Shown here: positions 9,962 to 18,815 of the stretch, in pieces
Layout of the letters: every line of letters begins with the position of its first letter
Numbering within the stretch: the stretch's first letter is position 1
Assembly (NCBI RefSeq): GCF_025642135.1
Contig: NZ_CP106793.1
Location: 806,001-870,000, forward strand
Direction of reading: 5' to 3'
DNA from: Streptomyces cynarae
Lineage (GTDB): Bacteria > Actinomycetota > Actinomycetes > Streptomycetales > Streptomycetaceae
Length of the DNA stretch: 64,000 nt
The notes under the pieces: generated by a model
The model's input: only the letters and a program-made list of their open reading frames with translations
Told to the model about the DNA's origin: nothing
The model's database searches: none
Made by a program: the position numbers and the translations under genes

Positions 9962-11050
9962 TGGCGGAGCGCGGAGACGACGAGGTGACCACCGCCTGCG
10001 CCGACGACGCGTACGCGGTGGTGATACCCACGCTGGGACGGCCCAGCCTGAGTGCGTGCCTGCGGGCGCTGGCCGAGGCGTCCGGGCCCCGGCCGGTGCG
10101 GGTGGTCCTGGTCGACGACCGCCCCGGAGACGAGGGCGAACCGCTCACGGTCGACATCCCGGGACCGCTGCGCCCGGTCACCACCGTGGTGCGCGGCCGT
10201 GCCCGGGGGCGGCCGCGGCCCGCAACGACGGGTGGCGGGCGGCCGGGCGGATCCCCTGGATCGTGTTCCTCGACGACGACGTGGTGCCCGGCCGTACCTG
10301 GGGCGACGACCTCGCCCTGGACCTGGCGGAGGCGACAGGACCGACGGGCGCGATCACCGCCCGGATCGATGTGCCGCTGCCGCCCGACCGCCGGCCCACC
10401 GACTGGGAACGCAATACCGCCGGCCTCGCCACCGCGCGGTGGGTCACCGCCGACATGGCCTACCGGCGTACGGCCCTGGAGGCCGTCGGCGGCTTCGACG
10501 AACGGTTCCGGCGAGCCTTCCGGGAGGACGCGGACCTCGCGCTGCGGGTGCAGGCCGCGGGATGGACGGTGACCGCGGGGTCCCGGACCACCACGCACCC
10601 GGTGCGCCCGGCCGACCGCTGGGTCTCGGTGCGCCTGCAGGCGGGGAACGCGGACGACGTGCTGATGACCCGGTTGCACGGCCCAGGGTGGTGGAGCAGG
10701 GCGGGCGCACCACGGGGACGGCTGCCCGGTCACCTGGCCGTGACCGGAGCGGCGGTGGCGGCCCTCGCCTGCGCGGCCCTGCGCAGGCCCCGGGCCGCCG
10801 CGCGGTCTGTGCCGCCGGCTGGCTGGCCGGTACCGCCGAGTTCGCCCTGGCACGGATCGGGCCGGGGCCGCGAACTCCGGACGAGGTGGCCACCATGGCG
10901 CTCACCAGCGTGCTCATCCCGCCCGCCGCCACCTGGCACTGGCTGCGTGGTCACATCGTCCACCGGGGAGCGCCGCCGCACGTCGCATACGACGCGGGGG
11001 CGCAGCCGCCGGTGCGGCACCGGTCGCTCGAGGAACGGGTGCACCCATGA
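9961..11050 (+). CDS. Family 2 glycosyltransferase (two frameshifts)
   Basis: About 363 residues when two missing bases are restored. The N-terminus reads DAYAVVIPTLGRPSLSACL and VVLVDDRPGDE, then, after a frame change at the GGGGG run 10205-10209, AAAARNDGWRAAGRIPWIVFLDDDVVP. This is the GT-A fold with its DDD metal motif. GGFDERFRRAFREDADLALR is the usual acceptor-side ED motif. A second frame change at CCCC 10788-10791 leads to a C-terminal hydrophobic region ending at TGA 11048-11050. It should transfer a nucleotide sugar within the glycan pathway. Overlaps on both sides show it is in the operon. Confidence 0.8.
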
Positions 11051-11107
11051 GCGGACGTCCCCTGCCGCCCCGTAACCCCGGGCCGCCGTGCCGTCGGCGA
11101 CCGGGCC

Positions 11108-11722
11108 GTGGCTGTTCCACGGACCGCAGGGCGGCCCGCCGCGGGCGGGGGCACCCTGCCGACGGCGGTGCTGTTCGACCGCGACGGCACGCTCGTCTCC
11201 GATGTGCCCTACAACGGTGACCCGGCGCGCGTCGAGCCGATGCCGACGGCCCGGGAGGCGGTCGACGCCGTCCGTGCGCGGGGCATCCCCGTCGGGGTGG
11301 TCAGCAACCAGTCCGGTGTGGCCCGCGGCCTGCTGACGCGCGCTCAGGTGGAGGCGGTGCGGCGGCGCGTGGAGGAGTTGCTCGGCCCGTTCGACGTGTG
11401 GGCGGTGTGCCCGCACGGCCCGGGCGACGGCTGCGGCTGCCGCAAGCCGGCGCCGGGCCTGGTGGTGGCCGCCTGCGCACGGCTGGGCGTCCCGGTGGAG
11501 CGCGCCGTCGTCATCGGGGACATCGGCGCGGACATGGGGGCCGCCCGGGCGGCGGGCGCCCGCGGCGTGCTGGTGCCGACCCCCGTCACCCTCCCGGAGG
11601 AGATCCAGGCCGCCGAGACCACGGTCGGCGACCTGCTGGCGGCGGTGCGCCTGGTGCTGGACCCGGAGGACGGCTCCGGTCACGGGCCGCGCGCCGCCTC
11701 GATCGCGGGGGAGGCACGATGA
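11108..11722 (+). CDS. HAD phosphatase, GmhB-like (heptose bisphosphate 7-phosphatase)
   Basis: The HAD motif LFDRDGTLVSDVPYNGDP (DxD nucleophile) is followed by VSNQSGVARG and a zinc loop CPHGPGDGCGCRKPAPGL. The CxH...CxC pattern is characteristic of D-glycero-D-manno-heptose-1,7-bisphosphate 7-phosphatase and imidazole-glycerol-phosphate phosphatase relatives. GDIGADMGAARAAG is the last HAD motif. With GmhA and HldE in the same operon, a role in heptose activation is the natural reading. GTG 11108 is the first start in the intact frame. An ATG at 11047, overlapping the GT2 stop, would join it if two bases are missing (the C4 run near 11078 and the G5 run near 11147), giving a longer protein. 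Confidence 0.8.
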   Translation: MAVPRTAGRPAAGGGTLPTAVLFDRDGTLVSDVPYNGDPARVEPMPTAREAVDAVRARGIPVGVVSNQSGVARGLLTRAQVEAVRRRVEELLGPFDVWAVCPHGPGDGCGCRKPAPGLVVAACARLGVPVERAVVIGDIGADMGAARAAGARGVLVPTPVTLPEEIQAAETTVGDLLAAVRLVLDPEDGSGHGPRAASIAGEAR

Positions 11723-12969
11723 CGGACAGCCGACGCCTTCCCCGCACCCTGGTCGTACGCCTCGACAGCGCCGGCGACGTGCTGCTGGCCGGGCCCGCCG
11801 TGCGTGCCGTCGCGGCCGGCTCCTCGCACACGGCGATGCTGTGCGGTCCCCGCGGGGTGCAGGCGGCGAAGCTGCTGCCGGGCGTGGACGAGGTGCTGGA
11901 GTACGACGCCCCGTGGGTGGGGCTGGAACCGGCGCCGGTCTCCCGTGCGGCGACGCGGCGGCTCCTTCAGACGCTGACCGCGGGCTGCTTCGACCGCGCC
12001 CTGGTATTGGTCTCGTACCACCAGAGCCCGCTGCCGATCGCGCTGCTGCTGAAGCTGGCCGGGGTCGGCTGGACGGCCGCCGACAGCGAGGACTACCCGG
12101 GTGCCCTGCTCGACCTGCGGCACCGCCGGCTGCCGCACCGGCACGAGGCCCTGGCGGCGCTGGACCTGGCGGAGGACGCCGGTTTCGCGCTGCCGTCCGA
12201 CGACGAGGGGGCGCTGCGGGTCACCACGCCGCCGGACACCACTCACCTCACCGGGTCGGAGCCGTACGTGGTGCTGCACCCCGGTGCCGCGGTGCCGGCC
12301 AGGGCGTGGAGCCCGGAGCGGGCGGCGCGGGCCGTGGCCGCCCTTGCCGCCGAGGGCTACCGGGTCGTGGTCACCGGGGGCCGTGGGGAGCGGGAGCTGA
12401 CCGCGAAGGTGGCCGGATCGCACGGGCTGGACCTCGGCGGCCTCACCGACCTGCGGCAGTTGGCGGGGGTGCTGGCCGGGGCGCGGGCGGCGGTGGTCGG
12501 CAACACCGGGCCGGCGCATCTTGCGGCCGCGGTGGGCACCCCGGTCGCCTCCCTGTTCGCGCCGGTCGTGCCCGCCGAGCGCTGGGCCCCGTACGGCGTC
12601 CCGCACGTGCTGCTCGGTGACCAGGGCGCGGCGTGCGCGGCGACCCGCGCCCGGCAGTGCCCGGTGCCGGGACACCCGTGTCTCGACGGCGTGAGCGATG
12701 CCGAGGTGCTGGCCGCCGTGGCGGCGCTCTGTGAGAGAAGGCCCACGGCGATGCATGACGCGGACCGGACGCGAAAGACGGACCGAGCGGATCTCGCCAC
12801 GGCCGCGTGCCCCGCACCGGGTGACGCGTCCCGCCCGAAGGACGCGTCCGGCCCGGAGGACGCGTCCGGCCCCGAGGAGGTGTCAGGACCCGGGGACGCA
12901 CGCGGCCCGGCGGAGGACGCGTCCGGGCCGGGCCGCGGTCCCGAGACGGAACGAGGAGCGACCGTATGA
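11719..12969 (+). CDS. Family 9 glycosyltransferase (heptosyltransferase-like) with repetitive acidic tail
   Basis: 416 residues. Residues 1-350 are GT9/heptosyltransferase-like: LVVRLDSAGDVLLAGPAVRAV at the start, VVLHPGAAVPARAWSPERAA at the donor-binding domain, and VVGNTGPAHLAAAVGTPV at the nucleotide-sugar loop. GT9 enzymes use ADP-heptose, consistent with gmhA, gmhB-like and hldE nearby. From about residue 369 the protein becomes a low-complexity tail made of DASGPE-type repeats encoded by 18-bp DNA repeats (12823-12930), not part of the fold. ATG 11719 overlaps the HAD stop, and the next gene's ATG overlaps this stop. A paralogue is at 25750-26717. Confidence 0.88.
   Translation: MTDSRRLPRTLVVRLDSAGDVLLAGPAVRAVAAGSSHTAMLCGPRGVQAAKLLPGVDEVLEYDAPWVGLEPAPVSRAATRRLLQTLTAGCFDRALVLVSYHQSPLPIALLLKLAGVGWTAADSEDYPGALLDLRHRRLPHRHEALAALDLAEDAGFALPSDDEGALRVTTPPDTTHLTGSEPYVVLHPGAAVPARAWSPERAARAVAALAAEGYRVVVTGGRGERELTAKVAGSHGLDLGGLTDLRQLAGVLAGARAAVVGNTGPAHLAAAVGTPVASLFAPVVPAERWAPYGVPHVLLGDQGAACAATRARQCPVPGHPCLDGVSDAEVLAAVAALCERRPTAMHDADRTRKTDRADLATAACPAPGDASRPKDASGPEDASGPEEVSGPGDARGPAEDASGPGRGPETERGATV
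12823..12930 (+). repeat. 18-bp imperfect tandem repeat inside the GT9 gene
   Basis: Six consecutive 18-base units based on GACGCGTCCGGCCCGGAG encode DASRPK, DASGPE, DASGPE, EVSGPG, DARGPA and EDASGP. The first three are close copies; the fourth and fifth have diverged. The period keeps the reading frame, so copy-number change would alter only tail length. Confidence 0.8.
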
Positions 12970-13931
12970 ACATCCTGTTGTGGCATGTGCACGGCTCCTG
13001 GACGACGGCGTTCGTCCAGGGGCCCCACACCTACCTCGTTCCGGTGACACCCGGCCGCGACCCCGACGGACTGGGGCGGGCCCGCACGTTCTCCTGGCCG
13101 TCCTCGGTGCGCGAGGCGACCCCCGAGCAGCTGCGGGACGCGGAAGTGGACCTGGTCGTCCTGCAACGGCCGCACGAACCGGCGCTGGCCGAGCGCTGGC
13201 TCGGGGGCCGCCGCCCCGGCCGCGACATACCCGCCGTCTACCTGGAGCACAACGCACCGGACGGCGACGTGCCGAACACCCGGCATCCCTTCGCCGACCG
13301 CGGCGACCTGACGCTCGTCCATGTCACCCATTTCAACCGGCTGTTCTGGGACTGCGGCCGAACGCGCACCGAGGTCGTCGAGCACGGCATCGTCGACCCG
13401 GGACACCAGTACACCGGCCGACTCGCCCGTGGGGCCGTGGTCGTCAACGAACCGGTGCGGCGCGGCCGTTACACGGGCACGGACCTGCTGTCCGCGTTGG
13501 CGGAGGCGGCGCCGCTCGACGTGTTCGGGATGCGCACCGAGGGACTGGCCGGCCATCTCGGGTTGCCCGAGGAGCGGTGCCGCAGTGCGGACCTGCCGCA
13601 GGCCGAGCTGCACCGGGCGATGGCCGAGCGCCGGTTCTATCTGCATCCGGTGCGCTGGACCTCCCTCGGCCTGTCGCTGCTGGAGGCCATGCACCTGGGC
13701 ATGCCCGTCCTGGCGCTCGCCACCACCGAGGTGGTCGAGGCGGTCCCGCAGGGCGCGGGCGTGCTGTCCACCCGGCCCGACGCCCTGGCCCGGGCAGCCC
13801 GGCACTACCTGCACGAACCCGAAGCCGCGGCCGAGGCCGGCGCCCGTGCCCGCCAGGCGGCACTCGGCCGGTACGGGCTCAAGCGCTTCCTGGACGACTG
13901 GGAGCGCGTGATGACGGAGGCGCGCACATGA
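12966..13931 (+). CDS. Glycosyltransferase (GT4-like, GT-B fold)
   Basis: 321 residues, beginning MNILLWHVHGSWTTAFVQG. AVYLEHNAP and VHVTHFNRLFWDC in the middle resemble the acceptor domain of GT-B enzymes. RFYLHPVRWTSLGLSLLEAM carries the family-type Glu in the nucleotide-sugar site, followed by GMPVLALATTEV. No signal peptide is seen, so it acts in the cytoplasm. Donor and acceptor are unknown; position between a GT9 and a GT4 gene, with 4-base overlaps on both sides, places it in glycan assembly. Confidence 0.75.
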   Translation: MNILLWHVHGSWTTAFVQGPHTYLVPVTPGRDPDGLGRARTFSWPSSVREATPEQLRDAEVDLVVLQRPHEPALAERWLGGRRPGRDIPAVYLEHNAPDGDVPNTRHPFADRGDLTLVHVTHFNRLFWDCGRTRTEVVEHGIVDPGHQYTGRLARGAVVVNEPVRRGRYTGTDLLSALAEAAPLDVFGMRTEGLAGHLGLPEERCRSADLPQAELHRAMAERRFYLHPVRWTSLGLSLLEAMHLGMPVLALATTEVVEAVPQGAGVLSTRPDALARAARHYLHEPEAAAEAGARARQAALGRYGLKRFLDDWERVMTEART

Positions 13932-15199
13932 CCTCATCCCTGCACACCATCCAGTCCGGCACCGTCGACGCCGACGGCCCCGGGTCCCTGTCGATCGCGC
14001 TGGTCTCGGAACACGCGAGTCCCCTCGCCACGCTGGGCGGGGTGGACGCCGGCGGGCAGAACGTCCACGTCGCCTGCCTGGCCGGGGCGCTCGCCGACCG
14101 GGGACACCGGGTGACCGTGTACACCCGCCGCGACGACAAGGACCTGCCGGACCGGGTGCCACTGCGCGAAGGGGTCGAGGTGCGCCATGTACCCGCGGGT
14201 CCGCCGGAGCCGCTGCCCAAGGACGAACTGCTGCCCTACATGGCCGACTTCGGGCGCTATCTGGCCGGGGTCTGGCGGGTGCGGGCGCCGGACGTGGTGC
14301 ACTCGCACTTCTGGATGTCGGGCCTGGCCTCGCTGCGGGCCGTGCGCGAGCTGGGGCTGCCGCTGCTGCACACGTACCACGCGCTCGGCACCGTGAAGCG
14401 ACGGCACCAGCAGCTGGCGGACACCAGTCCGGCGCGGCGGATCGCGTACGAGACGGAGGTGGGCCTCGGCTGCGACCGGGTGATCGCCACGTGCCGGGAC
14501 GAGGTCGTCGAACTGGGCAGGATGGGCATACCCGCCGGGAAGGTCAGCATCGTGCCGTGCGGGGTGGACACCGAGCTGTTCACGCCGAAGGGCCCGGTCG
14601 CCGAACGCGGCACCCGGCGGCACCGGCTGATCCAGCTGGGGCGCCTGGTGCCGCGCAAGGGCGCGGCGGTGTCCCTCGCCGCGCTCGCCCTGCTGCCGGA
14701 GACCGAACTCGTCGTCGTCGGCGGGCCGTCGGCGGACCGGCTGGACGAGGACCCGGAGGTGCGCCGGCTGCGGCGCATCGCCGAGGAGCACGGTGTCGCC
14801 GACCGGGTGATCTTCACGGGCGGTGTGGCGCCGCGCGATGTGCCGCCGCTGCTGCGCGCGGCCGACGTGGTGGTGTGCCCCGCGGACTACGAGCCGTTCG
14901 GCATCGTCCCGCTGGAGGCCATGGCCTGCGGCAGGCCGGTCGTGGCCAGCGCGGTGGGCGGCCAGCTGGACACCGTCGCGGACCCGACCACCGGGCGCCT
15001 GGTACCGCCACGGGACCCGGAGGCCCTCGCCCGGGCCGTCGGTGAACTCCTCGCCGACCCCGAGATGCGGGAGGCGTGCGGCGCGGCGGGCCGCCGTCGC
15101 GTGCTGCGCAGGTACGGCTGGGGACGGGTCGCCGCGGCGACCGAGGCGACGTACTGCTCCGTCCTGGACGCCCAGCCCGCGGCCACGGGGGTGGTGTGA
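13928..15199 (+). CDS. Family 4 glycosyltransferase
   Basis: 423 residues with a full GT4 architecture. The N-terminal acceptor domain has TLGGVDAGGQNVHVACLAGAL and VHSHFWMSGLASL, and the C-terminal donor domain has IVPCGVDTELFTP, LIQLGRLVPRKGA and the ExxxxxxxE motif in EPFGIVPLEAMACGRPVVAS. This pattern is shared with MshA-like and sucrose-phosphate-synthase-like retaining transferases. ATG 13928 overlaps the upstream TGA. About 115 bases separate it from gmhA, the largest gap of the 3' half of the operon, so an internal promoter is possible. Confidence 0.9.
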   Translation: MTSSLHTIQSGTVDADGPGSLSIALVSEHASPLATLGGVDAGGQNVHVACLAGALADRGHRVTVYTRRDDKDLPDRVPLREGVEVRHVPAGPPEPLPKDELLPYMADFGRYLAGVWRVRAPDVVHSHFWMSGLASLRAVRELGLPLLHTYHALGTVKRRHQQLADTSPARRIAYETEVGLGCDRVIATCRDEVVELGRMGIPAGKVSIVPCGVDTELFTPKGPVAERGTRRHRLIQLGRLVPRKGAAVSLAALALLPETELVVVGGPSADRLDEDPEVRRLRRIAEEHGVADRVIFTGGVAPRDVPPLLRAADVVVCPADYEPFGIVPLEAMACGRPVVASAVGGQLDTVADPTTGRLVPPRDPEALARAVGELLADPEMREACGAAGRRRVLRRYGWGRVAAATEATYCSVLDAQPAATGVV

Positions 15200-15313
15200 T
15201 CACGCACCGTCCGCCCGGCCCTCGACAGCGTTCCCGACCCACCGCGGAGCTCCGACGTCCGAAGGAGGTGCGGGTCCGGCCGCCGTCCCCGTGACGCGGT
15301 ACGCCCGATCAAC

Positions 15314-15961
15314 ATGACCGATTCTTCTGCATCCCTTGCACTCGATGCCGCGCACCTGCACTGCCGTTCACTGGAGCAGGCGCTCGTCCGCCTGCGCCGG
15401 GACGGCCTGCACCGGATCGCGGAGTGGGGCGGCCGGCTCGCGATCGTCCTTTCAGCCGGCGGCCGGCTGCTGGCCGCGGGCAACGGCGGCAGCGCCGCCC
15501 AGGCCCAGCATCTGACCGCCGAACTGGTGGGCCGTTACCGACAGGAACGGCCGGCCTACTCGGCGATCTCGCTGCACGCGGAGACCTCCAGCGTGACCGC
15601 GATCGGCAACGACTACGGCTTCGACCAGGTCTACGCCCGGCAGGTGGCCGCGCACGGCCGCCCGGGTGACGTGCTCGTGCTGCTGTCCACCTCCGGCCGC
15701 AGCGCCAACCTGATCAGCGCGGCCGTGACGGGCCGGGCGGCCGGGCTGCGCGTCTGGGCGCTCACCGGGCCGGGCCCGAACCCGCTGGCGGAGGCGGCCG
15801 ACGAGGCCCTGTGCATCGACGTCGGCAACACCGCGACCGTTCAGGAGGCCCATCTGGTGGCCGTGCACCTGCTCTGCGAGAGCTTCGACGCGGCGCTCGG
15901 CGCCGCCACCCGGCCCACCGCCGTGCCACGTACGGTCGGGGCCCACGGGAGGGCGTCGTGA
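15314..15961 (+). CDS. gmhA: Sedoheptulose-7-phosphate isomerase (GmhA-like, SIS domain)
   Basis: 215 residues. GNGGSAAQAQHLTAELVGRY matches the GmhA active-site helix, with zinc-site His and the Glu of AELVG. LLSTSGRSANLI is the SIS phosphosugar loop, and QEAHLVAVHLLCE provides the C-terminal metal/catalytic residues. GmhA converts sedoheptulose 7-phosphate to D-glycero-D-manno-heptose 7-phosphate, the first step of ADP-heptose synthesis. Its TGA overlaps the GTG of the kinase gene, which carries out the next step. Family membership is clear; that it supplies heptose to this operon's GT9 enzymes is inference. Confidence 0.88.
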   Translation: MTDSSASLALDAAHLHCRSLEQALVRLRRDGLHRIAEWGGRLAIVLSAGGRLLAAGNGGSAAQAQHLTAELVGRYRQERPAYSAISLHAETSSVTAIGNDYGFDQVYARQVAAHGRPGDVLVLLSTSGRSANLISAAVTGRAAGLRVWALTGPGPNPLAEAADEALCIDVGNTATVQEAHLVAVHLLCESFDAALGAATRPTAVPRTVGAHGRAS

Positions 15962-17351
15962 CGGGGCGGGCTCCGCTCGTGGTCGTCGGGGACGTCCTGC
16001 TCGACGAGGACATCGAAGGTGTCGCCACCCGGCTGTCCCCGGACGCCCCCGCACCGGTCGTCGACGTCACCGAGGACCGGCGTCATCCCGGCGGGGCGGG
16101 ACTCGCCGCCGCGCTGGCGGCCCGCGGCGGGCGTGAGGTGGTGCTGGTGACCGCGCTCGGCGACGACTCGGCCAGCGAGGCCGTACGCCGTGATCTGCGC
16201 GGCCGGGTGCGGCTGGTGGAGATCCCGCTGAAGGGCAGCCTGCCGGTGAAGACGCGGGTGCTGGCGAGCGGCCGCCCCTGGTGCGGATCGACCGGGGCGG
16301 CGGCACGCCCGGCGAGCCGGACGCCGCGGTGCGCGAGGCGCTCGCGCAGGCGCACGCCGTGCTGGTCGCCGACTACGGACGGCGCACGGCCGGTGCCGTG
16401 CGGGAGCATCTGGCGGCCGTCGTACCGCGCACACCGCTGGTGTGGGACCCCCACCCCCGGGGCGACACTCCGGTGCCGGGGGCGCGGCTGGTCACGCCGA
16501 ACGCGGCGGAGGCATCCGCCCTGTGCCCCGGCGACGGCGACTCCCTGCGCGCGTGCGCCGACCGGGCCGCTCGGCTCGCGGAGCGCTGGCAGGCGGCCGG
16601 TGTCGCCGTGACCCTCGGGGACCGCGGGGCCCTGCTGGCCAGGCCGGGCAACGGCACACCGATGCTGGTGCCGCCGCCGTACCGGGCCAGCGGGGACCCC
16701 TGCGGCGCGGGCGACTGCTTCGCGGCCACGACGGCGGCGGCGCTGGCGGACGGTGCCCTGCCGGAGGAGGCCCTGCAGCGGGGCGTCGCGGAGGCCGCTG
16801 CGTTCGTCTCGGCGGGCGGGGCCGGGAACCCGGCGCTGTGGCGGACCTCGCCCCCTCCCCCGGCGCAGACACCCCGTACCGACGCCTTCGCGGTCGCCGA
16901 GCGGGTCCGTGCGCGGGGCGGCACCGTGGTGGCCACCGGCGGCTGCTTCGACCTGCTGCACGCGGGGCACGTGGGCCTGCTCGAGAGTGCGCGGCGCATC
17001 GGCGACTGCCTGATCGTGTGCCTCAACTCCGACTCCTCGGTCGCCCGTCTGAAGGGGCCGGGGCGCCCGCTGAACACGGTGGCGGACCGGGTGCGGGTCC
17101 TCGAGGCGCTGGGCAGCGTGGACGCCGTCGCGGTCTTCGAGGAGGACACCCCGGAGACGGTCCTGAAGCGATTGCAGCCGGATGTGTGGGTCAAGGGCGG
17201 CGACTACTCCGTCCAGGACCTGCCGGAGGCGGAGGCGCTGCGGGCCTGGGGCGGGCAGGCGGTCGTGCTGCCCTATCTCGACGGCCGCTCCACGACACTG
17301 CTGGCCCGCCGGGCGGCTCGGGCCGCCGTGCCCCCGGTGGCGCCCTCGTGA
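15958..17351 (+). CDS. hldE: Bifunctional heptose-7-phosphate kinase / heptose-1-phosphate nucleotidyltransferase (HldE-like), frameshifted
   Basis: About 464 residues once one base is restored. The N-terminal PfkB kinase domain has VVVGDVLLDEDIEG and PDAPAPVVDV at the sugar site and SGDPCGAGDCFAATT with the catalytic Asp. The C-terminal nucleotidyltransferase domain has VVATGGCFDLLHAGHVGLL (HxGH) and KGGDY. The two domains phosphorylate heptose 7-phosphate at C1 and, after dephosphorylation, add the nucleotide. The frame breaks at CCCC 16275-16278; one more C gives ASGRPLVRIDRG. The GTG overlaps the GmhA stop and the stop overlaps the next GTG. Confidence 0.88.
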
Positions 17352-18409
17352 GGACGGCCGAGGCGCACTCGCGGCGGGTCCTGGTGCTGCGGGCGCTGGG
17401 GCTGGGCGATCTGCTGACGGCGGTGCCCGCGCTGCGGGCGCTGCGAAGGCATCTGCCCCGCCACGAGATCGTGCTGGCCGCGCCCGCGCGGCTGGAGCAG
17501 GCAGCCGTGGCGACCGGCCTGGTGGACCGGATGCTGCCCGCCTCCGCCCCCGGCCGGGCGGTGCCCGCCGAGCTGGCCTGGGCCGGGCCGGCGCCCGATC
17601 TGGCGGTCGATCTGCACGGCAACGGCCCACCGAGCCATCTGCTGCTGCGGGGGCTCGGTCCGCGGCGGCTGTTCGCCTACGCGCACCCGGACACCCCCGA
17701 CATCCCCGGTCCGGTGTGGCGGGAGGACGAACACGAGCGGGAACGGTGGTGCCGTCTGCTCGCCTGGTACGGCGTCCGGGCGGACCCGGAGGACCTGTCG
17801 GTCCCGGCGCCCGCGACGCCCTCCCCCGCACCCGGCGCCGTCGTGGTGCACCCCGGGGCCGACGCCGCCGCGCGGTGCTGGCCGCCGGAGCGGTTCGCGG
17901 CCGTGGCGCGGGAGGTGCGCCGCTCGGGGTACGACGTGGTGGTGACCGCGGGCGCCGGGGAGGGCGCGCTGGCGCGGAACGTGGCGGCTCGGGCGGGGCT
18001 GCCGCCGGATGCGGTCGTGGGGGGCGACGGCGACGTGCCGTTCGACCGGCTGGCCGCGCTGGTGGCCGGGGCCCGCTGCGTGGTGGTCGGCGACACCGGG
18101 CTCGCGCACCTGGCCACGGCTCTGGGCACACCCTCGGTGGTGCTGTTCGGCCCGGTCGCCCCTCGGCTGTGGGGCCCGCCGGCCGACGCACGGCACCGGG
18201 TGCTGTGGCATCCGGGGGACGACGATGCGCCACGGCCCGGGGACGCGCACGGGAGGGTGCCGGACGAGCGGCTGCTGAGGATCACGGTGGCGGAGGTCAC
18301 CGAGGCGGTACACGGCGTGCTGGAGCGCGGGCGGGAGCCGGAAGCAGGCCGGGGGACGCGGGGCGACGGGCCCGGCGTACTGACCACGGGTCTGCGGGCC
18401 CGCGGCTGA
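17348..18409 (+). CDS. Family 9 glycosyltransferase (heptosyltransferase-like)
   Basis: 353 residues. RRVLVLRALGLGDLLTAVPAL is the GT9 N-terminus. AVDLHGNGPPSHLLL, AVVVHPGADAAARCWPPERF and VVGDTGLAHLATALGTPSVV are the donor-domain motifs. It is the second GT9 of the operon and probably transfers a heptose or related ADP-sugar. It starts at GTG 17348 overlapping the HldE stop and is the last gene of the operon. The C-terminal 30 residues are low complexity. Confidence 0.88.
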   Translation: MRTAEAHSRRVLVLRALGLGDLLTAVPALRALRRHLPRHEIVLAAPARLEQAAVATGLVDRMLPASAPGRAVPAELAWAGPAPDLAVDLHGNGPPSHLLLRGLGPRRLFAYAHPDTPDIPGPVWREDEHERERWCRLLAWYGVRADPEDLSVPAPATPSPAPGAVVVHPGADAAARCWPPERFAAVAREVRRSGYDVVVTAGAGEGALARNVAARAGLPPDAVVGGDGDVPFDRLAALVAGARCVVVGDTGLAHLATALGTPSVVLFGPVAPRLWGPPADARHRVLWHPGDDDAPRPGDAHGRVPDERLLRITVAEVTEAVHGVLERGREPEAGRGTRGDGPGVLTTGLRARG

Positions 18410-18815
18410 CGGAGGGCCGACGGCAGACAGGAGCGCTCACGAGGGCTGCGCGGGCTGAGGGCCGACGGGCGAGGCAGGCGTGAGCCCTCGGGATCTGCCC
18501 GCCGTCCGCCGCTGCCCGCCGTCCGCCGCTGCGCGGCGGTCGGTTCCCGCAAGACGGGCGGCAGGCCGTCCGGGCCCCGGTCCGGACTACCCGGACACTC
18601 CCTGGGGTCCCGCGGGGACCGCGAACGGTGAGGGCCGCCGGCCGTCGATCCGCCCCTGGCCGGACCCAGCCCGACCGCAGTGGCGTCCGACGCGACGGCC
18701 CGCGCTCCGTTCGGCGCGCGGGCGGTGGCGGGCCGGGGCAGGCCCGGCAACGGATGCCGCCACGCAGGGCGGCCGCGGCAACGGGCGCCGGTCGGCCGTC
18801 CGCCGCCCCGACGGC
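18410..18815. other. Convergent intergenic region, no gene supported
   Basis: About 400 bases between the end of the glycan operon and the end of the MFS gene. Frames are open on both strands, as expected at this GC content, but none has family-like sequence. The tract has several GC-rich short inverted repeats, for example around 18503-18541 (CCGCCGTCCGCCGCTG copies), which may stop transcription. Confidence 0.5.
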
